DNA of 64,000 nucleotides from Variovorax sp. J22G73 (GTDB lineage: Bacteria; Pseudomonadota; Gammaproteobacteria; Burkholderiales; Burkholderiaceae_C): contig NZ_JASZYK010000013.1 of the NCBI RefSeq assembly GCF_030317035.1, forward strand, positions 103,879-167,878, read 5' to 3'. The notes beneath the pieces are model-generated. The model was not told the origin of the DNA, searched no databases, and worked only from the letters and a program-made list of their open reading frames with translations. Below, piece by piece: positions 53,658 through 61,871 of this stretch. Made by a program: the position numbers and the translations under genes. The stretch's first letter is position 1, and every line of letters begins with the position of its first letter.

Positions 53658-53972
53658 TCATGCCCGCTGGACAGGCGAGGCCGGCGGCGAACGCCAGGTG
53701 GCTTGTGCAGTGCGGGCATTGCGGGCGAGCGAGTTGCGGCCTTCCACGGTAATGGCGGTGACCACTGCGTGCGCGATGCGCCGCTCGCCGGTGCGCAGTA
53801 GTTCGGTCGGTTCCATCTGCGCTTCGACGAGGGCCGCGCTGCGCAGCGCCAATACGCGGTGAATGTCTTCGGGCGCGGAGCAGACCACGGGCATTTGCCG
53901 GTGCGAAAGGAGTTCGAGAAACTTGAAGTACTCGGCCGCACGTAGTTCGCGGGGGGGGATCTTTTTTCTCAT
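53658..53972 (-). CDS. mini winged-helix-like protein F
   Basis: 104 residues. After a basic start (RKKIPPREL) it carries the recurring domain: YFKFLELLSHRQMPVV, IHRVLALRSAALVEA and TAITVEGRNSLAR. The C-terminal tail is variable. It is convergent with hybrid 2, 17 bases apart. A full sigma-54 element lies 54-69 bases upstream. Confidence 0.65.
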   Translation of the reverse strand: MRKKIPPRELRAAEYFKFLELLSHRQMPVVCSAPEDIHRVLALRSAALVEAQMEPTELLRTGERRIAHAVVTAITVEGRNSLARNARTAQATWRSPPASPVQRA

Positions 53973-54025
53973 GCGTGCTGCCTGCTTAAAAGGGTGGAAA
54001 GTGAAAGGAGAAGAGCCCCTTTTCC

Positions 54026-54041
54026 GGCAATCCGCGTGCCT
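54026..54041 (-). promoter_or_regulatory. sigma-54 promoter candidate for gene F
   Basis: On the minus strand: AGGCACG-CGGA-TTGCC, all ten core positions matched with correct spacing. The predicted transcript start is about 43 bases before the ATG at 53972, a normal leader. Confidence 0.75.
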
Positions 54042-54164
54042 GCTTCATTCGTTGCTGTGCGGTGCGGCCCAGAGAATTGATGGTGCGTCGTACGGAGTGT
54101 TCTCCTACATGGCCGGCCACGTACGCTGTGCAGTCTCCAGGCCTCGATCAACTGGAGTACTTAC

Positions 54165-54695
54165 ATGACCCGACCCCCCCGCCAACTCGCGGCATCCTTT
54201 GCCGTCGTCGCTTCGCTGATGTCGTTCCCTTCCGCCTGGGCCGCTGACAAGCTCGCGTCGGCCGACGCCTCGATGCTCAAGGACATCGCCGAGGCCAACA
54301 TCGCGGAAATCGAAACCGGCAAGATCGCGCTGGAAAAAAGCTCGAACGGCGAGATCAAGAAGTTTGCCCAGATGATGGTCGACGACCACTCAAAGGGCCT
54401 GGCCGACGTGAAGACGCTGGCATCGGCCAAGGGCACCGACCTGCCGGACAGCCCGAGCGTCAAGCACAAGGCCGTGGAGTTGGAGCTCAAGGCCCTTTCG
54501 GGCAACACCTTCGCCAGCCGCTATGTGAAGCAGGCCGGCGTGGGCGACCACGAAGCCACCGAGAAGCTGCTGAAGAAGACGCAGGCCGACGCCAAGGACG
54601 CCGACCTGAAGGCGCTGGCTGGCAAGATGCTGCCGGTGGTGCAAGGGCACCTGAAGCACGCGCGGGCCCTGGACACCAGCATCGCCAAGAAATAA
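54165..54695 (+). CDS. DUF4142 periplasmic protein
   Basis: 176 residues. A signal peptide (to about SAWAA) is followed by a ferritin-like four-helix pattern of DUF4142: MLKDIAEANIAEIETGKIAL, KKFAQMMVDDHSKGLADV and LPVVQGHLKHARALD. Family members are linked to outer-membrane or stress functions without a proven activity. TCCTAC lies at 54103-54108, within a 13-base string shared with the gene at 25019. A terminator follows. Confidence 0.85.
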   Translation: MTRPPRQLAASFAVVASLMSFPSAWAADKLASADASMLKDIAEANIAEIETGKIALEKSSNGEIKKFAQMMVDDHSKGLADVKTLASAKGTDLPDSPSVKHKAVELELKALSGNTFASRYVKQAGVGDHEATEKLLKKTQADAKDADLKALAGKMLPVVQGHLKHARALDTSIAKK

Positions 54696-54706
54696 GCGCC
54701 AGGAGC

Positions 54707-54736
54707 CGCCGGGTTCGCGCAGCCCGGCGCTTTTTT
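54707..54736 (+). terminator. intrinsic terminator of the DUF4142 gene
   Basis: CGCCGGG (54707-54713) pairs with CCCGGCG (54723-54729), followed by T6 at 54731-54736. Confidence 0.85.
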
Positions 54737-54753
54737 GGCGGCGCCTTGCCGGC

Positions 54754-55674
54754 TCAACCCAGCGCGGTGTCCAGCAGCATCATCAGCACGAAGCCCAGCA
54801 TCAGGCCCGTGGTGGCGTAGGCCTCGTGGCCCTTGCGGTGCGACTCGGGAATGATCTCGTGGCTGATCACGAACAGCATCGCACCCGCCGCCATGGCGAG
54901 ACCCCAGGGCAGCATCGCGGCGGTCAGACCGATCACCGCGGCGCCCAGCACCGCGGCCATAGGTTCCACCAGCCCCGACAGCACCCCCAGCCCCACCGCA
55001 GCCAGCTTGCCGTAGCCCACGCTGCGCAGCGCCAGTGCCACCACCAGGCCCTCGGGCACGTCCTGGATCGAAATGCCGGTGGTCAGCGCGGCGGCGCCGA
55101 CTGGGTCGGTGCCCGCGAACGCGACGCCGATGGCCAGCCCCTCCGGCAGGTTGTGCAGTACGATCGCCAGCACGAAGAGCCATACGCGCTTGAGCGCGCG
55201 CGCCTGTGGGCCTTCCAGCCCCTTGACGAAATGCTCGTGCGGCACGACTCGGTCGATGAACAGCAGCGCCATCGCGCCCACCAGCACCCCCGCGCCCACC
55301 AGCGCGCCGCTGCCCCAGGCGCCGGCGCCCTGCGCCTTCGCCGCGGCCAGCGCCGGAATGACCAGCGAGAACGAGCTGGCGGCCAGCATCACGCCCGCAC
55401 CGAAACCCAGCATGCTGTCGTAGGCGCGCTGCGAAAACTGCTGCGACAGCAGCACCGGCAGCGTGCCCAGCGCGGTGGCCAGCGCGGCGATGCACCCCCC
55501 GGTAAGCGCGGCGCCGACGGTGGAACCCGAACGCGCGAGCTGCAGGCCTTCGGCGAGCAGCACCAGCAATCCGCCGCCGGCGATACAGGCACCTAGGCAG
55601 CGCCTTGCCGTGCGAAGGCCGTGGGCGGGTTTAGGGGCAGGCGGACCGGTGACATCGGACGGTGGAGGTGTCAT
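54754..55674 (-). CDS. ZIP-family divalent metal transporter
   Basis: 306 residues from the ATG at 55674. About eight membrane segments with the ZIP metal-site motifs HNLPEGLAIGVAFAG and SHEIIPESHRKGHE; a further DVPEGL lies between. ZIP proteins import zinc or related metals. There is no long histidine loop. TCCTAC lies upstream (55789-55794, minus strand). It is convergent with the DUF4142 gene. Confidence 0.88.
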   Translation of the reverse strand: MTPPPSDVTGPPAPKPAHGLRTARRCLGACIAGGGLLVLLAEGLQLARSGSTVGAALTGGCIAALATALGTLPVLLSQQFSQRAYDSMLGFGAGVMLAASSFSLVIPALAAAKAQGAGAWGSGALVGAGVLVGAMALLFIDRVVPHEHFVKGLEGPQARALKRVWLFVLAIVLHNLPEGLAIGVAFAGTDPVGAAALTTGISIQDVPEGLVVALALRSVGYGKLAAVGLGVLSGLVEPMAAVLGAAVIGLTAAMLPWGLAMAAGAMLFVISHEIIPESHRKGHEAYATTGLMLGFVLMMLLDTALG

Positions 55675-56113
55675 GAAGAGGGCGCGCGCATGAAAGAGGT
55701 ATGTACCGGAAGCGAGAGGGAGAGGGAGAGGTAAGGGAGAAGACGTGAAGACGGTGGGTGCAGCCTGTAGTTTGCGCTGTTGCTGCGCGTAGGACCGGGA
55801 GCCGCCGGGGCGCGAGTGCTGGCAGCTTCCCGAGCGCTTCGCAAGCCATCGTGTTCGCAGGCAAAAGGCATGTTGATCGGCTACGACAGTCCGCCCGGGT
55901 GTGCACGCGGCCACTACCCTCGATGCAACCCACTGATTCCACTCGGGCACGATGGCGAAAGAGCAAGATGCCGGCGGCCAGTGCGATACCGATTGGTTTG
56001 CGCTCTTCTGAGACTGTTTGACGCAAGGCGGAGGCTGTTCCGGTTTCTGGAGCGTGAGTGGTGGTTCTCTTCAGCAGCGAGGACACTGTTTTTTTGGCCC
56101 GCCACCGCTGCGA
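55675..56113. other. intergenic with purine-rich tract and possible DUF3185 remnant
   Basis: 439 bases. A GAGAGGGAGAGGG tract lies near 55718-55740. A minus-strand frame around 55910-56010 reads KPIGIALAAGILLF and ESVG, like the start of a DUF3185 membrane protein, but has no proper start or second half, so it is probably a remnant. Confidence 0.3.
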
Positions 56114-56731
56114 TCAGAGAAGGTCGAACAGCGACTTGTTCGCCTTGGTCACCTCGGGCAGCACATAGACCACCCCCTGTCGATTGCCCAACGCTGGCTT
56201 TACATAGGCATCATAAAAAGCCGCTGGCACGTTGATGCAGCCGAAGGTGATCCGGTTGTCGTCGGGCGTTGGCGTGGCAAGGCGCTCCAGCCGACGCTCG
56301 GCCTTCACGTTGGGGCGCACGCGGTGCATCGACACTGCTGCGTCGTAGTCGACCCACACAATGTCCTCACCCGACAGGTTGCGCCCGGGCTCGCTGGCGA
56401 AGCGGCCCGCCGGCGTGGTGCGCTCGTCGGGCCGAATCTCTGACATCTTTCGGTCACCGATGCCCGGCACCGACGTGTCGCCGGGTGCCAGTCCCAGCAG
56501 CACCGGCGACGAACCCAACAGCGCACCGTCGCCCTGGAAGACGAACACACGTGCCAATTGCTTGTCGACGACCGCGAACGGCCTCGACCGGTTGTCGTTG
56601 GCAGCCACTGCGGCGAGGGCAAGGCGCTGCGCGTCGCCCTGCGCCGCGCCGCTGGCCAAGGGCGCCGCCAGCACAGCTGCCAGAGCAGTGCACCATGCAG
56701 CGCGGGCGCACATGGACGCGCTTCGGCTCAT
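56114..56731 (-). CDS. L,D-transpeptidase (YkuD-type)
   Basis: 205 residues from the ATG at 56731 (27 bases inside the longest frame), chosen for the signal peptide CTALAAVLAAPLASG and the spacing to the upstream gene. The catalytic motif is SMHRVRP ... RITFGCINVPAAFYD, with Cys as nucleophile; VVDKQLARVFVF is the typical early strand. It crosslinks peptidoglycan in the periplasm or anchors proteins to it. Ten bases after the RPARADRN gene, so likely cotranscribed. Confidence 0.8.
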   Translation of the reverse strand: MSRSASMCARAAWCTALAAVLAAPLASGAAQGDAQRLALAAVAANDNRSRPFAVVDKQLARVFVFQGDGALLGSSPVLLGLAPGDTSVPGIGDRKMSEIRPDERTTPAGRFASEPGRNLSGEDIVWVDYDAAVSMHRVRPNVKAERRLERLATPTPDDNRITFGCINVPAAFYDAYVKPALGNRQGVVYVLPEVTKANKSLFDLL

Positions 56732-56741
56732 CGCGTGCCGG

Positions 56742-57062
56742 TCAGTTGCGATCGGCACGCGCCGGGCGCATCGACCGGGTGGAGGCCATGGCGTTGGTGT
56801 CGTTGGTGCTGCCGGTGCTTCCCGTGTTGCCCGAACTGCTCATGCCCGAGTTGCCGGAGCCTTGGCTGCCGCCGCTCATGCCTGAGCCGGCGTTGTTCTG
56901 CGGCGTCGTGCCGGTGGTGCCCATGGGGCCGCCAGTCGGGTTCTGCGTGCCGGCAGCGGTGGCGGGGTTCGGCGACGACGTGTTGGGCGGCGTGCCCTGG
57001 GCCAAGGCGGCGCCGGATGCGGCGAGCGCCAGTGCGGCGATGAGGGTGGATGTCTTGTTCAT
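56742..57062 (-). CDS. secreted Gly/Ser/Thr-rich protein, RPARADRN family (copy 1)
   Basis: 106 residues: a signal peptide (STLIAALALAASGAALAQ), then a low-complexity Gly/Ser/Thr/Asn region, ending SMRPARADRN. The protein at 61361-61681 has the same length and the same last eight residues. Periplasmic location inferred. TCCTAC lies at 57190-57195 (minus strand). Confidence 0.6.
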   Translation of the reverse strand: MNKTSTLIAALALAASGAALAQGTPPNTSSPNPATAAGTQNPTGGPMGTTGTTPQNNAGSGMSGGSQGSGNSGMSSSGNTGSTGSTNDTNAMASTRSMRPARADRN

Positions 57063-57373
57063 GCTGGTCTCCTGTGGGGATCGAAGAGCGGAGGTGTTGA
57101 TGCTTCCGCGATGCCGGTCGAAGTCCGACCGGTTCCGCACCTTTCGGCGAGGCTCGGCGGCGCCGCGTGGGCGGTTGGCGGGCCATCTCGTAGGAGAGCA
57201 TCAGAAGCGGCCCGCCTGTACTGCCTCGCCTTCGGCTGCCCCGGTTCGGCATACGGGCAGTTATTCGCGTGTCGAAGGCTCCTGCTCCTACAACCCGGCT
57301 TGTGGCGCCGCAAATTTTCTTCCGACCTTTCCTCTCAACGCCAGACCCTTCAAGGAGCCAGCCGGCCCGAGCC

Positions 57374-57840
57374 GGCGCTGGAACAGGATGACCACATCAT
57401 CCTGTGCGTGACGTCCACCGCCATCTGCTGCTCCGACCCGCACATCTACCGCAAGATCCCAGACATGGAATCGGGCGACATCCTCGGCCACGAATTCAGG
57501 GATATCGTGGAAGAGGGGCGCGACGGGCCTGAGCAAAGGCGACCGCGTGGTGGTGTCCTTCACCATCGCGTGCGGCCAGTGCTTCTTCTGCAAGAAGACG
57601 TTATTCGCCACATGCGAAACGCTAACCCCGGGTGCAGCGCTATCTTCAACAAGAAAAATCTGCACTCGGGTGCCAGCATGTTCGGCTACTCGCGCCTGTA
57701 TGGCGGCTACTCGGGCGGGGAGGCCGAACATGCGGGTCCCCGGGGCCAACATCGGGCCGTCAGTAATTCCGCCCGGGCTCTCCCATGCGCAGATGCTGTT
57801 TATGTCGGACCTCCTGCGTTCGGGTGATCAAGCCGCGGTG
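57374..57840 (+). pseudogene. zinc alcohol dehydrogenase fragment
   Basis: The first frame reads ALEQDDHIILCVTSTAICC and DILGHEFRDIVEEG; after a frame change near 57525 it continues GDRVVVSFTIACGQCFFCKK, then FGYSRLYGGYSGG in another frame and IGPSVIPPGL. These match the N-terminal catalytic part of medium-chain alcohol dehydrogenases, as in the intact gene at 25860. The nucleotide-binding half is absent. Confidence 0.8.
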
Positions 57841-57930
57841 AACGCGTCGAGTCATGAGCTCTGCTGATAAAACTTGCGGCTGCGCCATCCGCCTACGAAC
57901 ACGGGTCATCAACCGCAGTACATCTGACGT

Positions 57931-58698
57931 ATGCGCACTGTTCTTTCTACGCCGGAGCTGACATCAAAAGGCGTCATCCGCGACGCCCCTGAGAAAGCGA
58001 CTGCAGGCTTGGTTGAAAAGCAAAGGCGCTCAACACTGCTTCCCACCCCGCAGCTGGGCGGCTCTCGCCTAAGGGTCGGCATTGCGGATGATCATGCGAT
58101 CGTGCGTAAGGGTCTGAGGGAATTGCTCTCCGGGTTGACAGACGTCGAGGTGGTCGGGGAAGCGGCCGATGGACGAGAAGTCATGGACCTCGCGCGGCGC
58201 GTGCAGATGGATGTTCTGCTCATGGATCTTGCAATGCCCAAAAAAACTGGCTTGGACGCCCTAGGGAGCCTTCGTACCCAATTTCCTGACCTGTCGGTCT
58301 TAATTTTCTCGGGGTTGCCGGAAGACCGATATGCCCTTGCATTGCTTCGGCTCGGGGCCGCAGGCTTCCTAGGTAAGGATACGGCTCCAGAGGACATGAT
58401 CAAGGCCATCCGGGCAGTGGGAAGTGGCAAGCGCTATTGGAGCGTGGACATGACCTCCATGCTCCCATTTCACCTGTGCGAGGAGCAGCATCCACAACTG
58501 CATGACGCTTTGACCTCGCGGGAGTTTCAGATCTTTTTACGATTGGGGCGCGGGGAAACGGTGGGAGCCGTGGGACGTAGTCTGGATCTCTCTTATAAAA
58601 CCATTTCCGCGCACCGGACGAGCTTGATGCGAAAGTTGGCTTTGACGAGCAATAGCGATCTCACTTACTACGCTGTCAAGCACGGGCTGATGGAATGA
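57931..58698 (+). CDS. NarL/LuxR-type response regulator (right copy)
   Basis: 255 residues. Receiver LRVGIADDHAIVRKGLRELL, phosphoacceptor in VLLMDLAMPKKTG, lysine in LGKDT; LuxR-type helix-turn-helix LTSREFQIFLRLGRGE ... SYKTISAHRTSLMRKL. It is similar along its full length to the regulator at 476-1237, with a comparable N-terminal extension. It is followed by the paralogous small membrane protein. Targets unknown. Confidence 0.85.
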   Translation: MRTVLSTPELTSKGVIRDAPEKATAGLVEKQRRSTLLPTPQLGGSRLRVGIADDHAIVRKGLRELLSGLTDVEVVGEAADGREVMDLARRVQMDVLLMDLAMPKKTGLDALGSLRTQFPDLSVLIFSGLPEDRYALALLRLGAAGFLGKDTAPEDMIKAIRAVGSGKRYWSVDMTSMLPFHLCEEQHPQLHDALTSREFQIFLRLGRGETVGAVGRSLDLSYKTISAHRTSLMRKLALTSNSDLTYYAVKHGLME

Positions 58699-58808
58699 GC
58701 CTGCCCCTTTCAAATGGAGCAGGGCGCAGCAGCGTCGCCATGCGAAAGCGTCCGTGTCGCTCCAACAACCCGCTGTAACGTCAGCCGGGAAATTTGCATG
58801 GAAACCAA

Positions 58809-59084
58809 ATGGGCGAAGCGCACAACGTGATTCAATGGGTTGCGTTTGCGCTGTCCCTGCTGGCGGACTGGCTTGTCGCGTCGATCAACGAGAGACGTCG
58901 GAACACCGGTTTTGGGATGTTCCTCCTAAGCAATGTTGTTTGGACGGTGTGGGGCGTACAGACGTTGGCTTATGCTCTCATCGCCTTGCCGGTCTGTCTT
59001 GCAGCGCTCAACATTCGTCGCCTGCCAAAGGTTAAGCAGGACGGCTTGTATGCGGCAGTTTGCCAAACCGGCCGTGGATGTTGA
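58809..59084 (+). CDS. small two-span membrane protein (right copy)
   Basis: 91 residues from the ATG at 58809. It closely resembles the protein at 1344-1583: VIQWVAFALSLLADWLVAS, INERRRN, FLLSNVVWTVWGVQ. The C-terminus runs about 15 residues longer than the left copy, so the original stop may have been lost. Inner membrane inferred. Confidence 0.6.
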   Translation: MGEAHNVIQWVAFALSLLADWLVASINERRRNTGFGMFLLSNVVWTVWGVQTLAYALIALPVCLAALNIRRLPKVKQDGLYAAVCQTGRGC

Positions 59085-59179
59085 GAGTTTAGAGTGGCCG
59101 AGGTGCGAAGCTCGACGGCACGATGGGGCCGAAGTGCTGCACTTCATATTTCGGCGCAGCGCTCTTACTCACGCGCAGA

Positions 59180-59308
59180 GATTCGACTTTGATCATCTCT
59201 TGGTGAACGAAGCCCTTTGCCCCGTTTCGTGTCGACCGGCGTTGACAAGGCCATGCATGGTGATGCTGCAGTCAGCGACCGTGCGCCCGCCTGAATCGAA
59301 CTCAAATA
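59180..59308 (+). pseudogene. exonuclease III remnant
   Basis: The reading FDHLLVNEAL and nucleotides GCGTTGACAAGGCCATGC followed by ...CAGCGACCGTGCGCCCGCCTGA line up with the C-terminus of the intact nuclease (IDHLLVSKAL ... ASDHAPAW) at about 3735-3860. Frame changes, a stop and the loss of everything upstream show decay. It occupies the same place relative to the flanking genes as the intact copy. Confidence 0.75.
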
Positions 59309-59328
59309 TCCTGCTTTGGGCGCACCAT

Positions 59329-60129
59329 TCACGCTGGCCTCGCAGGGTCAGGGAAGGCTATGGCGGCCAGACCACTGCCCCGGAAAGGAGCCCATGCACC
59401 TTCAGGCTGCGAGAGACGATCTGCAGCGGCGTAGAGCACTGCAGGATTACCACCCAACCCGATGTGGGTGCCGTGAACCTCGATGTTTTCTGATTTGGAT
59501 CTCACAGGGATGACACTGGCGCGCCAGAACACAACTCCGTCTGATCGACTGTAGATCGAGGTGGCTGGCATTTCGAGCGACTGCGCAACAAGTTTCTTCA
59601 CACTGGAATCGGCCATGCGACGTCCATTAAGGGTTTGATAGATGCCTTTCGCGTTCGAGGCATCCGGGCCACCGCTGATCGGGCTGCCAAGCGTAATCAC
59701 GCTACGGACCAACTCCGGATGGCGCGCTGCCAGCAGTCGGGCGTATACACCACCCAGGCTCCATCCCACGATGCTGACTTTGCGCTGGCTATCCCGCGAA
59801 AGCTCCTCGAGTTGAGCAAGCATCCCGGATATCAGTTTCTGGCGGTAGCCCAGATTCACACCCAGTCTCCATCCCTGCGCGTCGTAGCCCACGCTGCGCA
59901 AATAACGTCGCAATACCAGGGTAGAGGCATTTCCTGCGAGGAATCCTGGCAAGACGAGCACGGGGTGACCATCGCCTTGAGGCGCGAGCTGCAGCAACGG
60001 CCAAAGCGCCAAGCCCGCACCGAACTCGAAGACGGCGCGACCTTCGGCAAGTAGCATTGCGGCCGAAGGCGAAGCGCTGCGGCCGGTCGACGACCCTTCG
60101 TACGGGTAAGGGAGTACAGCGTAGTTCAT
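59329..60129 (-). CDS. alpha/beta hydrolase (right copy)
   Basis: 266 residues. Same motifs as the left copy: HPVLVLPGFLAGNAST, GWSLGGVYARLLAA, TLGSPISGG and VHGTHIGLGGNP. Most substitutions are conservative and the frame is intact, so the gene seems still under selection while the neighbouring nuclease copy decayed. Substrate unknown. It lies downstream of the hemerythrin-like gene with a hairpin between. Confidence 0.75.
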   Translation of the reverse strand: MNYAVLPYPYEGSSTGRSASPSAAMLLAEGRAVFEFGAGLALWPLLQLAPQGDGHPVLVLPGFLAGNASTLVLRRYLRSVGYDAQGWRLGVNLGYRQKLISGMLAQLEELSRDSQRKVSIVGWSLGGVYARLLAARHPELVRSVITLGSPISGGPDASNAKGIYQTLNGRRMADSSVKKLVAQSLEMPATSIYSRSDGVVFWRASVIPVRSKSENIEVHGTHIGLGGNPAVLYAAADRLSQPEGAWAPFRGSGLAAIAFPDPARPA

Positions 60130-60143
60130 GGAGTAGCACCTGA

Positions 60144-60163
60144 TCTGCGCCGGAGCGCAGATA
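60144..60163. repeat. 8-bp hairpin between hemerythrin-like and hydrolase genes
   Basis: ATCTGCGC and its exact reverse complement flank CGGA. It lies five bases past the stop of the hemerythrin-like gene. There is no T-run, so it may be an mRNA processing or stability element rather than a terminator. Confidence 0.5.
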
Positions 60164-60168
60164 CGTCT

Positions 60169-60558
60169 TCAGGCGACCGCGACCGCGACCGCGGGGTCGG
60201 CCACGAGTTCTTCTTTGCGGGCAGCGAGTGTCTCACGCATGCCCACGAGATCAAGTTTGCGGGCCGCACGGGCCTTCACAAAAATCTCGGCCCGTTCTTC
60301 TTTTATGTGATGGTCGATGTACTCGCCCAACAGCGTGACCTTCGGATCGGATTTGTCGTCCACGTCAGCAGCCTGACCGATCTGAGCGTGCACGGTGAGC
60401 TCGAGGCAGATTTGGTCAGCCAGGTCACGCTTTCTCTGGCTCGTGCTGGCGGGGCGGGGTTTCGTGAGCGCCTCGACGTCCTTGAACATCGCCTTCACTC
60501 TTCGATGATCAGCATCGAGTAAAGCGCATGCATCAAGCGTAGAACGGGTGGTTGTCAT
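60169..60558 (-). CDS. hemerythrin-like (HHE) protein with internal deletion
   Basis: 129 residues from the ATG at 60558. Start LLDADHRRVKAMFKDVEAL and end YIDHHIKEERAEIFVKAR are the first and last iron-ligand regions of HHE-domain proteins. The middle, normally HxxxEE...YP and a further His, is shortened to VHAQIGQAADVDDKSDPK, so about 30-35 residues and several ligands seem missing. Iron binding is doubtful. TCCTAC lies at 60620-60625 (minus strand). Confidence 0.7.
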   Translation of the reverse strand: MTTTRSTLDACALLDADHRRVKAMFKDVEALTKPRPASTSQRKRDLADQICLELTVHAQIGQAADVDDKSDPKVTLLGEYIDHHIKEERAEIFVKARAARKLDLVGMRETLAARKEELVADPAVAVAVA

Positions 60559-60654
60559 TTGGAAACTCCTGTTTCTCATGTGGGATCTGCACATTGGACG
60601 GCATCAACCGGACATCCAAGTAGGACGAAGCCCATCATTGCAACGGCAACTTTA

Positions 60655-60682
60655 GAAAAAAAGCCCGGCACTGGGCCGGGCA
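60655..60682 (-). terminator. intrinsic terminator of the gene at 60747
   Basis: GCCCGGC and GCCGGGC pair across CACTG; on the minus strand an eight-base T-run follows. It lies about 65 bases past the stop of the glycine-rich stress protein. Confidence 0.85.
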
Positions 60683-60746
60683 AATTCACGTGATTTGGCT
60701 AAGCCAAATTCCCCACGAGCAAATTAGTGCTCGCAGCGCCCCCGGC

Positions 60747-61313
60747 TCAGCGGTAGACGCTTTCGCCGCGAGTCTTCCAGTTTGTTTCAAGATGGGCAGC
60801 GTCGTCGTCGTTCTTCGCACGCAGGCCCATCAAAATGCCGCCTTTCTTGATGCCTTCTTCATATTCCTTCACGCGCTCCTCGGGCATGTTCCAACCCACG
60901 AGCGCACCAATGAGGCCTCCACCTGCAGCGCCCGCACCCGCCCCGGCAAGTGCTGCAGCGAGTGGGCCGGCAATCACGATGCCCAAGCCAGGCAGTGCGA
61001 GGCTTGTGCCAACCGCAGCAATGGCGGCGACGATGGCGCCGACAGTGCCGCCGATTGCGCCACCGATCCCCGCGCCCTCTGCAGCCTTATTCCCAAGTTC
61101 GGTTTCCTTGCCAGCAGTGGTACCAGCGAAGTGGCGCTCGCGCGTCTCGTCAGACATGACGAGGTTCAGGTCGTCCTTCGAGTAGCCACGGTCGTGCGCA
61201 GCCCCGTAGGCAGCTTCTGCGCTTGCGCGATCGGGAAAAAGTCCGGTGACTAGGCGACCTGAGCTGTCGGTGGGGTTGGCAGTGGTGCTAGCGGGAATGA
61301 TGGGAGTATTCAT
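60747..61313 (-). CDS. YflT-like general stress protein with glycine-zipper region
   Basis: 188 residues. The N-terminal part, LVTGLFPDRASAEAAYGAAHDRGY followed by LNLVMSDETR, is of the YflT/general-stress 17M type. The middle is a long Gly/Ala hydrophobic stretch (GAGIGGAIGGTVGAIVAAI ... AGAGAGAAGGG) that may insert in a membrane. The end, YEEGIKKGGILMGLRAKND, repeats the N-terminal type. Stress role inferred from the family. Confidence 0.75.
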   Translation of the reverse strand: MNTPIIPASTTANPTDSSGRLVTGLFPDRASAEAAYGAAHDRGYSKDDLNLVMSDETRERHFAGTTAGKETELGNKAAEGAGIGGAIGGTVGAIVAAIAAVGTSLALPGLGIVIAGPLAAALAGAGAGAAGGGLIGALVGWNMPEERVKEYEEGIKKGGILMGLRAKNDDDAAHLETNWKTRGESVYR

Positions 61314-61360
61314 GTTAATTCCAGTTGTCTTAGGGACGAAACGGTGTTTGAGGCTGAGGG

Positions 61361-61681
61361 TCAGTTGCGATCGGCACGCGCAGGTCGGCTCAAGCTACGC
61401 GAGTTGGCTTCAGAAGTAGGCGGCGCACTTGCATCGATGGGCCGTGCCGTTGAAGAAGAAGCGGCTTGCCGCGCCTTATCAGCGACCGACGGGGACGTGC
61501 GCACCAGCGTGCCGGTGTCTGACCTTGGCACTGCCTTCTGGTTGGCTTCGGCTGCGTTTTGGGGCGATGTGCCAACGGCTGCTGGAGCGGAGGTTGTTGG
61601 CGCCGTGGTCTGCGCGAAGGCACTCATCCCAATTAGAGCTGAGGCAGAAAGAATCGCGAAGCGCGACAGGCTTGAGGTCAT
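61361..61681 (-). CDS. secreted Ser/Ala/Thr-rich protein, RPARADRN family (copy 2)
   Basis: 106 residues from the ATG at 61681 with AAGGAG upstream. Signal peptide (FAILSASALIGMSAFAQ), then a low-complexity region, ending SLSRPARADRN like the protein at 56742-57062. Periplasmic location inferred. TCCTAC lies at 61778-61783 (minus strand). Confidence 0.6.
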   Translation of the reverse strand: MTSSLSRFAILSASALIGMSAFAQTTAPTTSAPAAVGTSPQNAAEANQKAVPRSDTGTLVRTSPSVADKARQAASSSTARPIDASAPPTSEANSRSLSRPARADRN

Positions 61682-61871
61682 AGGGGGGTCTCCTTTTAAT
61701 GTGCCGATTTCTTGAACAAGCCGAAACAATGTCACGTGCTTTTCGCAACATCGAAGGGCGCGGACGGCCCTGGACTCTGTAGGAGGTGAGCGCGAGCCTC
61801 TTGGCACAGCGCTGCGTGCTGCGCGACTACACACTGCGCGGTCCACGGGACATGGCAGTCGGAAAAATGCA

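Noticed and set aside
55631..56086. 151-codon minus-strand frame
   Set aside because: Only a short stretch resembles DUF3185; the rest is low-complexity and lacks a start signal, so it is noted as a possible remnant only.
60968..60984. GGGCATC-GTGA-TTGCC on the minus strand
   Set aside because: It lies inside the coding region of the glycine-rich stress protein and is explained by its codons.
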